A DNA stretch of 64,000 nt, taken from the NCBI GenBank assembly GCA_034411715.1, contig DAOUMJ010000209.1, positions 13,445 to 77,444 of the forward strand. The letters run 5' to 3'. Source of the stretch: Denitrolinea sp034411715. Lineage in GTDB: Bacteria > Chloroflexota > Anaerolineae > Anaerolineales > Villigracilaceae. The notes below the pieces were generated by a model that saw nothing but the letters and a program-made list of their open reading frames with translations, was not told the DNA's origin and did not search any database. Made by a program: the position numbers and the translations under genes. Below are positions 52,019 through 61,104 of the stretch, piece after piece (positions within the stretch are counted from its first letter, which is position 1; each line of letters opens with the position of its first letter).

Positions 52019-52303
52019 ATGTTAACGTATAGAGCCATGTACAAATATCTGGATAAAGGCGTCCACGCTGAAGTGCTGGACTTCCCTGGCGTCATTTCCT
52101 TTGGCGCGAGTTTGGAGGAAGCCCGCCGCATGTTATCCAGCGCCCTGGTGGACATGGCAGAGACCAATTGGCTCAATGGCGAACCATTGCCATCCCCCGA
52201 TCCACGCATCAGCGACCCAGAGGCCGACCTGGAGGAACCAATCCACCTGTTGTTGACCGCCGCGTCTCGTGTCGCTCATGTGCCGCAAGACGCACTCACA
52301 TGA
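52019..52303 (+). CDS. hicB: HicB-type antitoxin
   Basis: A 94-residue HicB-like protein: MYKYLDKGVHAEVLDFPGVISFGASLEEARRMLSSALVDMAE is the partially degraded RNase H-like fold of HicB, with GVISFGASLEEA as its conserved core. HicB neutralises HicA and represses the operon. The order is hicB before hicA, with a 4-nt ATGA overlap. It lies in a small AT-rich accessory region. Confidence 0.88.
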   Translation: MLTYRAMYKYLDKGVHAEVLDFPGVISFGASLEEARRMLSSALVDMAETNWLNGEPLPSPDPRISDPEADLEEPIHLLLTAASRVAHVPQDALT

Positions 52304-52488
52304 AACGCCGCGATCTGTTGCAGCATCTACGCAAGCATGGATGTCGTTTTGTGCGCGAGGGCGCGGAACATTCGATCTGGGAGAATCCAGCGACAGGCCG
52401 CCGCACAACGGTACCGCGGCATCGCGAAATTCCCGCTTACACCGCGATCAAGATCTGCAAGCAATTGGGCATTCCTGAGCCGAAGTGA
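52300..52488 (+). CDS. hicA: HicA-type mRNA interferase toxin
   Basis: A 62-residue HicA: MKRRDLLQHLRKHGCRFVREGAEHSIWENPATGRRTTVPRHREI. The dsRBD-like fold and the catalytic His in GAEHSIW are visible, as is the closing AIKICKQLGI. The ATG at 52300 overlaps the hicB stop; the longer frame upstream runs through hicB in another phase and is not used. Confidence 0.92.
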   Translation: MKRRDLLQHLRKHGCRFVREGAEHSIWENPATGRRTTVPRHREIPAYTAIKICKQLGIPEPK

Positions 52489-52497
52489 CCATCCACC

Positions 52498-52615
52498 AAT
52501 GGGAATTACGAATTAACGAATGCCGCACTCCCCAATAATCCGCCCGTGGATGGGGATCGAACGCGCGAACGCACGACTCCCCATTCGTTTATTCGTGGCC
52601 AAATTCGTGGATGGT
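52498..52615. repeat. CCACGAATG-family repeat after hicA
   Basis: Contains ccgcccgtggatgg, attcgtttattcgtggccaa and attcgtggatgg, related to the modules around the GxxExxY gene at 33 kb. Confidence 0.7.
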
Positions 52616-52749
52616 TCCCCCATCCCGAAACAATTTTGTCCGCCGTTGGACAACCATCGTGAGAATCGGGCAAGAGTTTTCGTTGTCGTGAGTAAGGCGC
52701 AGTTGTATAATCTGAACACAAACGATTAGTCGGCTTCTGGATAAAAAAA
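52616..52749 (+). promoter_or_regulatory. Promoter region of the nuclease-like pair (copy B of a duplicated upstream region)
   Basis: TTGTCG (52683-52688), a 17-nt spacer and TATAAT (52706-52711) parallel the hicBA promoter. The cccatcccgaaacaattttg start and the gttgtataat core match copy A. Confidence 0.7.
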
Positions 52750-53490
52750 ATGACTGACAACAAAAAAGCCAGAGAACGCCTCTTCCTCGATGAATTTGCA
52801 ACAATTTATCCTGCATTTCCCGCAGGGAATATTGTTCACCGCGAAAGCCCAGATTTCTTAATCGAGCAAGATACACAAGTTATCGGTATTGAGATTGTAG
52901 ATTACATTAGGGGTCAAAACAAAGGCGAGTCCGAAGAACGTCGAATTGAAGTTTTATGGCAAAAAGTTGCAAATGAAGCAAAACAAAAATTTGAGGCAAA
53001 ATACAATATCCCTCTTTTAGTTCATTTTCACTGGAACAAACACTACGTTCTTCGTCAGTCAGAAATATCTCAATTAGCAGACAATGCAGTTAATATCATG
53101 GAAAACTTTGTTCCGACACAGTTGTTTGAAAATGTTCGTATTGGCTCAGACGAACTTGATGACACTTTGTTGGAAAAAGTATGTCATTCAATCACAGTCT
53201 GGAAAGTTAGGAATGAAAAACAAAGTTTGTGGTCATTTATAGGTTCGGGCTGGATTGAAGGTCAAACCAACGAAATACAATATCTTCTGGATTCGAAAGA
53301 TAACAAGGTGCAGGAGTACTTGCGAGTTTGCGACAAAGTCTGGCTCATCATAGTCGCGGACGGGCGTTATATTTCATCGAACATTGACATTTCTAGCGCG
53401 GTAGCAAACAATGCTTATAAATCTTCGTTTGAGCAAGTTTTTGTTTATGACCGCTTTAGCAAAACTGTGTTTCCATTAAGAATTCAATAA
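52750..53490 (+). CDS. AT-rich protein of unknown function, possibly nuclease-like
   Basis: A 246-residue protein I cannot name. The N-terminal part reads FLDEFATIYPAFPAG, then ESPDFLIEQDTQVIGIEIVDY, in which PD and E-x-V are spaced like a PD-(D/E)XK nuclease core but the usual Lys is missing. Toward the end VWLIIVADGRYISSNID and FEQVFVYDRF look like further strands. The codon use is much AT-richer than its surroundings, suggesting transfer. It shares its promoter type with hicBA and is followed by another nuclease-like gene. Confidence 0.65.
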   Translation: MTDNKKARERLFLDEFATIYPAFPAGNIVHRESPDFLIEQDTQVIGIEIVDYIRGQNKGESEERRIEVLWQKVANEAKQKFEAKYNIPLLVHFHWNKHYVLRQSEISQLADNAVNIMENFVPTQLFENVRIGSDELDDTLLEKVCHSITVWKVRNEKQSLWSFIGSGWIEGQTNEIQYLLDSKDNKVQEYLRVCDKVWLIIVADGRYISSNIDISSAVANNAYKSSFEQVFVYDRFSKTVFPLRIQ

Positions 53491-53560
53491 GCACAAAACT
53501 GTAACCAAGAGCGCATGAGCTGTTCCCTTTTCTATCAAATTGGGCGAGAGATAAAGAGTT

Positions 53561-54742
53561 ATGAAATCGAGAGCCAATAAAAAGACGCCTAAAAAAGTTC
53601 GATTACCTCCAGTGTCATTGGGCATTACGGTGAGGGAGGATCTGCCATTTCCCGTTGTTCATTACCCAAGCCATTATGGTACTTTTATTGCCTTCGCTAA
53701 AGACGAGCAGTCACGGGCTTATCTCTGTTTATGCGCTCGTTCAGCAGTTGAAAACTATATCAAACTTCGTCCACTACATTATCCAAATTCAACATTTGAA
53801 GGATTGTCTAATGCTCCTTTAAGTGGCGGTCAGTTTCCAAGTATTATTGCGGAAATTTCACAGGGCATGACTTTTGAAGACGGCGTAACTGACTCTATTT
53901 TTGCTCCAAATCTATGTCACCGTTGCAACATGAAAACGCCATCCGTTCGTTGGTGTCACGAAATGTATGGAGTTTCCTTTGTTCAGTATTATGGATGGTA
54001 TATCAATCAAACTTATTTTAGGCTTGGAATTTTTCCTGGGGAATTTTCCAGCACCTTTTTGGATGAAATATGTCCTGACGAAATACAACAGGATATTATT
54101 TCCGCAAAGTTTGCAAACGAAAAATTCCGAGCAGAGGAAGCAAGAATTTATGAAATGATTGCTAGGCCGAAGCGCGAAGATATTCCCGATGATGAAATTA
54201 CATACTTTCATAATGTCAAGTTGGTGGAGGCAAAAGAGTATGCAAAATTAAGGCGTGAGGCCGCTCAATTTCGCCGAAAATTTACAAGTAAAGTTGAAAA
54301 CATTGCTCGCGCTGAATTTGGGTTCAAGAAAATTGGCGAAGGTTGGGTTAATGAGACGTTACTTTACAACACAATCACACATATATATCCGAGCCAGACC
54401 ATCATTAGGCATCATCGTCCTGACTGGCTCGACAGGCTAGAACTTGACATTTTTTTACCAGAGTTGAAATTGGCTTTTGAATATCAGGGGCAACAGCATT
54501 TTCATGCTATTAAGGCTTGGGGTGGCGAAAAAGCATTAATTAATTTGCAAGAACGAGACAGAAAGAAAGCGCATTTATGTAGCCAACATGGAATTACGCT
54601 CATCCCGATAGATTATACAGAACCATTAACTGAGGGATACTTGCACCAAGTAATTTCACAGAAAACTGACAAGGTTCGTAATGGCAATAACTCGCGACTA
54701 ATCAGGACAAAAATCACCCTCTCCCACGAAGAAAAGGACTAA
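53561..54742 (+). CDS. Restriction-endonuclease-like protein
   Basis: A 393-residue AT-rich protein. A central CHRCNMKTPSVRWCHEMYG could bind zinc. The C-terminal third carries a PD-(D/E)XK-type core: LELDIFLPELKLAFEYQGQQHF (D, then E-x-Q), followed by QERDRKKAHLCSQHGITLIPIDY, the same order as in Vsr/DUF559-type nucleases. It is preceded by a coiled-coil-like charged region (AKEYAKLRREAAQFRRKF). Together with the preceding gene it makes a candidate two-gene defence unit. No methyltransferase is adjacent. Confidence 0.72.
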   Translation: MKSRANKKTPKKVRLPPVSLGITVREDLPFPVVHYPSHYGTFIAFAKDEQSRAYLCLCARSAVENYIKLRPLHYPNSTFEGLSNAPLSGGQFPSIIAEISQGMTFEDGVTDSIFAPNLCHRCNMKTPSVRWCHEMYGVSFVQYYGWYINQTYFRLGIFPGEFSSTFLDEICPDEIQQDIISAKFANEKFRAEEARIYEMIARPKREDIPDDEITYFHNVKLVEAKEYAKLRREAAQFRRKFTSKVENIARAEFGFKKIGEGWVNETLLYNTITHIYPSQTIIRHHRPDWLDRLELDIFLPELKLAFEYQGQQHFHAIKAWGGEKALINLQERDRKKAHLCSQHGITLIPIDYTEPLTEGYLHQVISQKTDKVRNGNNSRLIRTKITLSHEEKD

Positions 54743-54778
54743 CGCAGAACCCCCCGAGGGGCGATAATAGCCTTGTGT

Positions 54779-54796
54779 CCGTCATTGCGAGCGAGG
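54779..54796. repeat. Fragment of the GTCATTGCGAG element before fdhB
   Basis: ccgtcattgcgagcgagg, one arm of the palindromic family found inside mod and res, lies immediately before the fdhB ATG. Confidence 0.6.
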
Positions 54797-54800
54797 CCCC

Positions 54801-56513
54801 ATGACCAACAAAAAAATCGTCCACACCCCCATCCAACCCGAAATCCTGCAACTGGCCGCCGAGCACGGGAACAGTCCCGAAGCCGTCCTCGAAGTCCTGA
54901 GCGACATCCAGGCGCGGCACGGCGGTCTCTCGCGCCAGCGCATCACCGATGCCGCCCGCGCCCTCGGCCTGCCCGCCAGCCGCGCCTACGGCATCGCCAC
55001 CTTCTACTCCATGCTCTCGCTCGACGAACGCCGCGCCGTTCTGCGCGTCTGCGATGGACCCGTCTGCTGGCTCAAGCGCGCCTCGGTGGACGCGTGGAAA
55101 AAGAAAATGCCCGCCGACGATTGGACGGTGGAGCGTACTTCCTGTTTGGGACTCTGCGACCGCGCCCCCGCCGTCCTCGTCAACGACGATCAGGCTGGAC
55201 CCGCCAGCGGGCGCGACGCAACGCGCGTGACGCGCGGCTGGCGCGGCCAACCGACAGATTACTCCAAGCCTCGACGCGGCGAACTGCGCGTGATGACCGA
55301 ACTGATCAGCAAGATCAATCCCGATTCGATTGACGACGCGCTCGCGCATGGCGTGTACGGCGGAATTAATTCCGCCCTGCAAAAATCACCCGAGGAAGTG
55401 ATCGCCATCGTCGAGGCGAGCGGACTGCAAGGACGCGGCGGCGCGGGATTCCCCGTCGGTCGAAAATGGAAATTCGTCGCCGCGGAAAAACGGACGCCGC
55501 GTTACATCATCTGCAACGCGGACGAGAGCGAGCCGCTGATCTTCAAAGACCGCGTACTGATTGACACGAACCCGCATCAACTGCTGGAGGGCATCGCGAT
55601 TGCGGGCTACGCCTGCGGCGCGGCGGAGGCGTGGATCTACATTCGAGGGGAATACGAGAGCCAGACGCGGCGGTTGGAAAACGCGATCAAGCAAGCCGAA
55701 GCGAAAAACCTGCTCGGCGAAAATATTTTGGGAAGCGGATTTAGTTTTAAGATTCACGCGCATCGCGGCGCGGGCGCGTATATTTGCGGAGAGGAGACCG
55801 CGCTGATCGAGTCGCTCGAAGGCAAGCGCGGCGAACCGAGGCTGAGGCCGCCATTCCCGCCCGCCTACGGATTCCGCGGCCAACCAACCGCCGTCAACAA
55901 CGTGGAGTCATTTTGCGCCGCGACGCATATTTTGAAAAACGGCGCGGATTGGTGGAAGTCGCTGACGGGTTACCCCGTGGCTGGAACGAAAATTTACATG
56001 GTTCTCGGACACGTCAAGAACCCTGGGCTGTTCGAAGCGCCGTTCGGGTTGACGTTGCGCGATGTCATCAAGATGGGCGGCGGGATGGCGGAAGGCTCGA
56101 AGTTCCAGTTTGCGCTGTGCGGCGGCGCGGCAGGGACGATTGTGGACAAGTCGTTGATGGACGTGCCACTGGATTACTCGTCCACGCAAAAGGGAATCTC
56201 CATCGGCGCGGGCGCGTTTTTGATCTGCGATCAGAGTGTCTCACTCGTCGCATTCCTGCGTGAGTTGCTGCGCTTCTTCGCGGCGGAGAGTTGCGGAAAG
56301 TGTACACCCTGCCGCGTCGGGACGTGGCGCTCGCTGGAGATTCTCAATCGCATGGCCGCGGGCGAAGGTCACGCGGGAGATGTGGACGTATTGAAATCCC
56401 TCTCCGCGCTCATGCTCGATTCGTCGTTCTGCGGATTGGGACAGTCCGTGCCGATACCGATGAATTCGGCGATGGCTAATTTTGGAAAAGAGTTTGAGAA
56501 GATGGAGAAGTAG
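54801..56513 (+). CDS. fdhB: NuoE-NuoF fusion, NAD-binding subunit of formate dehydrogenase
   Basis: A 570-residue fusion. Residues 1-140 are NuoE-like with [2Fe-2S] cysteines in VCDGPVCW and SCLGLCDRAP. From about residue 160 follows NuoF: FMN/NAD site GLQGRGGAGFPVGRKW, ICNADESEP, GAGAYICGEETALIESLEG and the C-terminal [4Fe-4S] motif ESCGKCTPCRVG with CGLGQS. It passes electrons between NADH and the FdhA subunit encoded 1.1 kb downstream. Two small minus-strand genes lie between. The stop codon starts a GTACAC repeat. Confidence 0.9.
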   Translation: MTNKKIVHTPIQPEILQLAAEHGNSPEAVLEVLSDIQARHGGLSRQRITDAARALGLPASRAYGIATFYSMLSLDERRAVLRVCDGPVCWLKRASVDAWKKKMPADDWTVERTSCLGLCDRAPAVLVNDDQAGPASGRDATRVTRGWRGQPTDYSKPRRGELRVMTELISKINPDSIDDALAHGVYGGINSALQKSPEEVIAIVEASGLQGRGGAGFPVGRKWKFVAAEKRTPRYIICNADESEPLIFKDRVLIDTNPHQLLEGIAIAGYACGAAEAWIYIRGEYESQTRRLENAIKQAEAKNLLGENILGSGFSFKIHAHRGAGAYICGEETALIESLEGKRGEPRLRPPFPPAYGFRGQPTAVNNVESFCAATHILKNGADWWKSLTGYPVAGTKIYMVLGHVKNPGLFEAPFGLTLRDVIKMGGGMAEGSKFQFALCGGAAGTIVDKSLMDVPLDYSSTQKGISIGAGAFLICDQSVSLVAFLRELLRFFAAESCGKCTPCRVGTWRSLEILNRMAAGEGHAGDVDVLKSLSALMLDSSFCGLGQSVPIPMNSAMANFGKEFEKMEK

Positions 56514-56543
56514 ACAGGTACACAAGTACACAGGTACACACGG
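56511..56543. repeat. GTACAC-type repeat after fdhB
   Basis: tagacaggtacacaagtaca followed by caggtacacacgg, starting with the fdhB stop codon. Confidence 0.75.
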
Positions 56544-56545
56544 CC

Positions 56546-56597
56546 AGTACCGCAACATTCATGTTGCTTCTCGTGGCAAGATAAATCTTGCGGTACT
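56546..56597. repeat. Two-hairpin palindromic element, copy 2
   Basis: agtacc, then gcaaca-ttca-tgttgc, a spacer, gcaaga-taaa-tcttgc and ggtact: the reverse complement of the element at 6468-6521 apart from the spacer. Confidence 0.8.
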
Positions 56598-56836
56598 AAT
56601 ACCCGCGAGCGACGCGGCGCAACGCGATCCGTCGGGGATGAATTCCCCGCCTCAGCACGTGAAAGTCGGATGAATCCGACTCGGCGCTCTCGCGGCCAGT
56701 CCGAAGGACTTTCACGTACTGAGCAGGCGGCTTTCGCGAAGCACCCTTTAGGGTAGCCCCGCGAGCCTGCGAACACGGAAGAACAAAAATCGGGAGGACA
56801 AGCCTCCCGACCCAGAACCTTGAAAACCGATAGCAT
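56598..56836. other. Gene-free stretch with palindromes
   Basis: The stretch after fdhB holds no supported gene. Besides the two repeats above, cacgtgaaagtcggatgaat faces ccgaaggactttcacgtact (an inverted repeat with inner palindrome gtcggatgaatccgac), and ccctttaggg (56751-56760) echoes the arm of the element at 24049. Confidence 0.6.
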
Positions 56837-57127
56837 TTACGCCGCGAGCGGCGCGGGCAGGATGGTCGGGGTCCATTCGATTTGTTGAACCATTCGCTTC
56901 TCCATACGGATGTAAACGAATGGCGCATCCTCGGGCGGTTTCGGCGAGGATTTCACCATCTCGATGTTGGCGCGGTTGAATTCCTCATCCTCTGGATCGA
57001 GCAGAACGATGACGGCACGCTCTGGCAAATCATCGAGAATATCAGGATGAGTGAAAATGTAATGGTTGAACTGTTCCATGAGTTCAAACACTTTATCGGC
57101 TACAACTTTAGGATTTAGTTTGTCCAT
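56837..57127 (-). CDS. Small protein of unknown function (DUF5647-like)
   Basis: A 96-residue acidic protein: LNPKVVADKVFELMEQFNHYIFTHPDILDDLPERAVIVLLDPEDEEFNRANIEMV. It resembles the DUF5647 type of small protein, an assignment from memory. No catalytic motif. Its start overlaps the stop of the upstream gene by 13 nt, so both are probably translated together. The pair is on the opposite strand to fdhB and fdhA and separates them. Confidence 0.65.
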   Translation of the reverse strand: MDKLNPKVVADKVFELMEQFNHYIFTHPDILDDLPERAVIVLLDPEDEEFNRANIEMVKSSPKPPEDAPFVYIRMEKRMVQQIEWTPTILPAPLAA

Positions 57128-57429
57128 TCTCTATACCTTTCTGCATAGAACTCATAATTCACACGAAAATCTCGAATGGCAAAGTTGAAAGCATCCTCGT
57201 AGTTTGGAAACACCATCGGCAATGTTTTTATCTGTTCGCCGTTTGGTTGAAGATCGTCGCGATGAACAAAGCCGTGAGAAGTATCGTAGCGAGAAATTGG
57301 CGTCCAATCATCGTTCCAGTAGATTTCCAACTGAACCACGAACCAAAGGAAGTGTCCACGGTCTTTGAGGTAACGAACCCGAATACGCACCAGAACGCCA
57401 GGATATTGAAAGTATTCTCGCTCGTTCAT
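57115..57429 (-). CDS. Small protein of unknown function, partner of the preceding gene
   Basis: A 104-residue aromatic-rich protein (EREYFQYPGVLVRIRVRYLKDRGHFLWFVVQLEIYWNDDW, then YEDAFNFAIRDFRVNYEFYAERYREW). Not recognised with certainty. It overlaps the downstream 96-residue protein gene by 13 nt, which suggests a functional pair such as a toxin-antitoxin module; this is inference from layout only. Confidence 0.62.
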   Translation of the reverse strand: MNEREYFQYPGVLVRIRVRYLKDRGHFLWFVVQLEIYWNDDWTPISRYDTSHGFVHRDDLQPNGEQIKTLPMVFPNYEDAFNFAIRDFRVNYEFYAERYREWTN

Positions 57430-57483
57430 CCTGGCAAAATGCTATCACAACTTGGATAAACCTACAAGCAAGGCTCCTGCCCC

Positions 57484-57635
57484 CATCCGACGCTAGAGAG
57501 CGTCTCCTACGCGTCATCGCGTAACGGACGTTCTCTAGTCCCGTTCGACGCCAGAGAGCGTCTCCTACGCTCGGCGCGTAACGGACGTTCTCTAACGTCC
57601 GCCAGACACAATTACCAATCACTAATTACCAATTA
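57484..57635. repeat. CGACGCTAGAGAGCGTCTCC repeats and ATTACCA units before fdhA
   Basis: Two units with gacgctagagagcgtctcct and gacgccagagagcgtctcct, each followed by gcgtaacggacgttctcta, are related to 12655-12740. They are followed by attaccaatcactaattacc (57610 onward). Confidence 0.75.
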
Positions 57636-57649
57636 CCCCCGAGGTGATC

Positions 57650-60457
57650 ATGACAATCAGCCTAACCATCAACGGACAAAAAATCGAAGCCCAGCCTAGT
57701 CAAACCATCCTCGATGTGGCGCGCTCGAACGGCGTTGACATCCCGACCCTCTGCTATCACAAAGACCTGTCCCCCACTGGCAACTGCCGAATGTGCGTGG
57801 TCGAGGTCAAGGGCGGACGATTCCTGTCCGCCGCGTGTGTGACTTCGGTGTGGGAGGGGATGGAAATCCAGACGCACAGCGAAAAAGTGGTCAAAGATCG
57901 CAAACTGACGCTGGAACTCATGCTGGCAAATCACCCGCAGGATTGCATCACCTGTGACGTGAGCGGCGAGTGCGAGTTGCAGGATTTGGCCTACGAACAC
58001 AAGGTTGTCGTTCCGAGTTGGGGGACGAAAGGGACGCGCTATCCTGTTGACAGCGACCCGAATCCCTTCATCCGCGTGGACATGAACCGCTGTATCCTGT
58101 GCCGTCGCTGCGTGCTGGCCTGCGGCGAGATTCAAGTGCGGGATGTTTGGGGTGTCGCCAAGCGCGGCTTCGAGGAGATCATCGTTGCGGGAGCGGGGAC
58201 TTCCATGCTCGAAGCGCGCTGCGAGTCCTGCGGGCAGTGCGTGGCGTACTGTCCGACGGGCGCGCTATCGAACAAGATGAACTACGGGGTGGCGCGCGCG
58301 CATCAGGTCGGGAAAGTGACGACGACCTGTTCGTATTGCGGCGTCGGCTGTCAGTTTGATTTATTGGTGAAAAATAACAAGGTGATTGGCGTTCAGTCCA
58401 ATCCCAATGCGCCAGTAAATGGAATGGCACTCTGCGTCAAAGGACGTTACGGTTACGACTATATCCACCACCCCGACAGACTCTTGAAACCCAAAGTCCG
58501 CCGCTATTTACTCGACGGCGATTCAAAGCCAATCGTAAATCGTAAATCTGAAATCCAAAATCCAAAATGGGACTGGGTTGAGACAGATTGGGAAACCGCG
58601 CTCGGCATCACTGCTCGAAAATTAGTGGAGACACGCGAAAAACACGGCGCGGACAGCGTCGGCATATTGACTTCGGCGAAGTGTTTGAACGAAGAAAACT
58701 ACCTGATGAACAAACTGGCGCGGCAGGTCTTGGGGACGAACAACATAGACCACTGCGCCCGTCTCTGACACTCCAGCACGGTGGCCGGTCTGGCCGCCTC
58801 CTTCGGTTCGGGCGCGATGTCCAACAGCATGGACGACGTGGCTGCGCAAGCAAAAGCCTTCTTCATCATTGGCTCCAACACCACGGAACAGCATCCCGTC
58901 TTCGGGACGATGCTCCGCCGCGCGGTTCGCTTCCGCGGCGCGAAACTGGTGGTAGCCGATCCGCGTCGCATTGACATCACCGACTTCGCCACGCTTCACC
59001 TCCGTCACAAACCCGGCACGGACATCGCCCTCGTCAACGGGCTGATGTACATCATCCTCGAAAAAGGCTGGGAGGACAAAGCCTTCATCGAGGAGCGCTG
59101 CGAGAACTTCGACGAGTTCAAAGCCACGGTGATGAACTACCAGCCCGAGAAAGCCAGCGAGATCACGGGCATTCCCGTGGAGCAACTTTATCAAGCCGCC
59201 GAAATCATCTCGCAAAACAAGCCCAGCGCGGTGATATGGGCGATGGGAATCACCCAACACATTTCGGGCGTCCGCAACGTGATGGACCTCGCCAACCTGC
59301 AAATGCTGCTCGGAAACATGGGCAAAGCGGGCGGAGGCGTCAACCCGTTGCGCGGACAAAACAACGTTCAGGGCGCGTGCGATATGGGCGGATTGCCGAA
59401 TGTCTATCCTGCCTACCAACCCGTCACCAGCGAGGAAGTCCGCGAGAAATTTGTCAAAGCCTGGGGCGCGACCAGTTCCACAAAAGTCGGCGCGGTTGTC
59501 ACCGAAATGATCCCTGGCATTCTCGAAGGCAAGACCCACGCGCTTTACATCCTCGGCGAAGACCCCGTGATGTCCGATCCCGATACGAACCACATCCGCA
59601 AGTGTCTCGAAGCGATTGACTTCCTCGTCTTGCAGGAAATCTTCCCCTCTGAGACCTCGGCTTACGCGGACGTTCTCCTGCCTGGCGTTTCCTTCGCCGA
59701 AAAGACGGGGACGTTCACCAATACCGAGCGGCGGGTTCAGATGGTTCGTCAAGCGATTCCCCCTCTCGGCGACGCGCGTGACGATTGGTGGATCACGGCT
59801 GAAATTGCAAAACGCGTCATCCAATTCAGAATTCAGAATTCAGAATTCAGAATTGATCCGGAAGCGCCGTGGGCGAAGTGGGATTACAAAGACACATCCG
59901 CCATCATGGACGAGATCAACGCGCTGACCCCCTCCTACGCTGGCATCACGCACGCCCGTCTCGAAAAGGGCGAGCGATTGCAATGGCCTTGCCCAACGAC
60001 AGACCATCCTGGCACGCCGATCCTGCACACGAAACAATTCACGCGTGGAAAGGGCAAGTTCATGCCGATTGACCACGTCCCGCCTGCGGAAGAGCCGACG
60101 GAGGAGTATCCGTTCGTTTTGTCCACGGGACGCGTTCTCTACCACTGGCACGGCGGAGGAATGACGCGCCGCGCGGCAGGCCTGATGCAAGTCTACGACG
60201 AGGCGCTGGTGGAGTTGAATCCCGACGACGCGGCGCGGCTGGGGGTCAATGGCAAGAAGCGGGTGCGTGTCACGTCGCGGCGCGGCAACATCGAAGTTCA
60301 GGCATGGATCACGGATCGAGTCCCGCCGGGAATGGTCTACGCCAACTTCCACTTCCCCGAAGCCTCCGCCAACGAGCTGACCATCGCCGCGCTCGATCCC
60401 GTTTCGAAGATTCCTTCGTACAAGGTCGCGGCGGTAAAAGTTGAGTTGGCAAAATAA
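57650..60457 (+). CDS. fdhA: Formate dehydrogenase catalytic subunit, predicted selenoprotein (UGA at codon 373)
   Basis: The frame is interrupted only by TGA at 58766-58768; read as selenocysteine it gives 935 residues. The N-terminus has a complex-I-type [2Fe-2S] domain (C35, C46, C49, C63), CITCDVSGECELQDLAY, two [4Fe-4S] motifs (CILCRRCVLAC, CESCGQCVAYC), then the Mo/W-bis-MGD enzyme with CSYCGVGC. Sec373 lies in NNIDHCARL-U-HSSTVAGL, the exact place of the metal-binding Sec or Cys of formate dehydrogenases. A SECIS-like hairpin follows. The C-terminal domain includes YPFVLSTGRVLYHWHGG. With FdhB it interconverts formate and CO2 with NAD. Two repeats (residues about 297-306 and 726-735) lie in frame. 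GAGG precedes the ATG by 5 nt; a GTG 6 nt upstream is less likely. Confidence 0.93.
58536..58570. repeat. In-frame AAATCCAAAATCCAAAAT repeat in fdhA
   Basis: cgtaaatcgtaaatctgaaa and tccaaaatccaaaatg encode VNRKSEIQNPKWD between SKPI and DWVETDW. Confidence 0.7.
58766..58800 (+). promoter_or_regulatory. Sec codon and bacterial SECIS-like hairpin in fdhA
   Basis: After UGA (58766-58768), ggtggcc (58780-58786) pairs with ggccgcc (58792-58798), 7 bp with one G-T pair, around the loop ggtct. The loop starts 18 nt after the UGA and equals the GGUCU core of the Escherichia coli fdhF SECIS loop. Confidence 0.87.
59824..59857. repeat. In-frame TCAGAATTCAGAATT repeat in fdhA
   Basis: aattcagaattcagaattca and gaattcagaatt encode FRIQNSEFRI between KRVIQ and DPEAPWAKWDY. 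Confidence 0.75.
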
Positions 60458-60481
60458 TGCGCCAAAGGCTCGAATTTTTGC

Positions 60482-60515
60482 TATACTGGAATCAACCCAA
60501 ACGCCAAAAGGAGAG
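60482..60515 (+). promoter_or_regulatory. Candidate -10 box and Shine-Dalgarno of the CBS gene
   Basis: TATACT at 60482-60487 lies 33 nt before the ATG at 60521, with AAAGGAGAG near 60507-60515. No clear -35 box. Confidence 0.4.
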
Positions 60516-60520
60516 CAGAC

Positions 60521-60967
60521 ATGACCACCGTTCGACAACTACTTGAGGAGAAGGAGCAAACGGGCTACATCTCGGTCGCGTCCACAGACACTATCCTGCA
60601 AGCGCTCAAAGTGATGTCCGAGAAAAGAATCGGATCGGTGATGGTGACAGAGGGAGGAAAAATCGTGGGCATCTACACCGAGCGCGATTACCTCCACAAA
60701 GGCGAGCTCGAAGGCCGCGTCGCGAAGGATACGCTCATCAAGGATGTGATGACGCCGCGCATGGTCACGGTGACGCGGGATACGTCGGTGGAGGAATGTT
60801 CCGCGCTAATGAAGGAACATCACATCCGCCACCTGCCCGTGGTGGAGAACGACCAACTCATCGGCCTGGTTTCCATGCGCGACGTGCTGGTTGCCGCGCT
60901 CGAAGACCGCGAGAGCGAGATCCGCGGCCTGGAGAATTTCATCACGGGTTCGGGGTTTCAGTCGTAG
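60521..60967 (+). CDS. CBS-pair protein
   Basis: A 148-residue protein made of two CBS motifs: residues about 15-60 (ISVASTDTILQALKVMSEKRIGSVMVTEGGKIVGIYTERDYLHK) and 80-130 (MTPRMVTVTRDTSVEECSALMKEHHIRHLPVVENDQLIGLVSMRDVL). Pairs like this bind AMP, ATP or other adenosyl ligands and regulate partner proteins. It follows fdhA by 63 nt but appears to have its own promoter. It is more canonical than the CBS protein near acsD. Confidence 0.88.
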   Translation: MTTVRQLLEEKEQTGYISVASTDTILQALKVMSEKRIGSVMVTEGGKIVGIYTERDYLHKGELEGRVAKDTLIKDVMTPRMVTVTRDTSVEECSALMKEHHIRHLPVVENDQLIGLVSMRDVLVAALEDRESEIRGLENFITGSGFQS

Positions 60968-61104
60968 GAAAAGCAGGACGATCTGGTAATCGCAAGCGGT
61001 TTGCCGAGTTGGAAAATGGGAATACCTTGCGCCCAGCAGGAGTGAACTTTTTTTGCAGGAAAATCCTGTCGCTTTCCACCCAACCACCGAAAGGAGGCGC
61101 CGCC

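Noticed and set aside
57644..58768. fdhA as two separate genes or a frameshift
   Set aside because: Both parts are in the same frame, separated only by UGA at the known Sec position of formate dehydrogenase.
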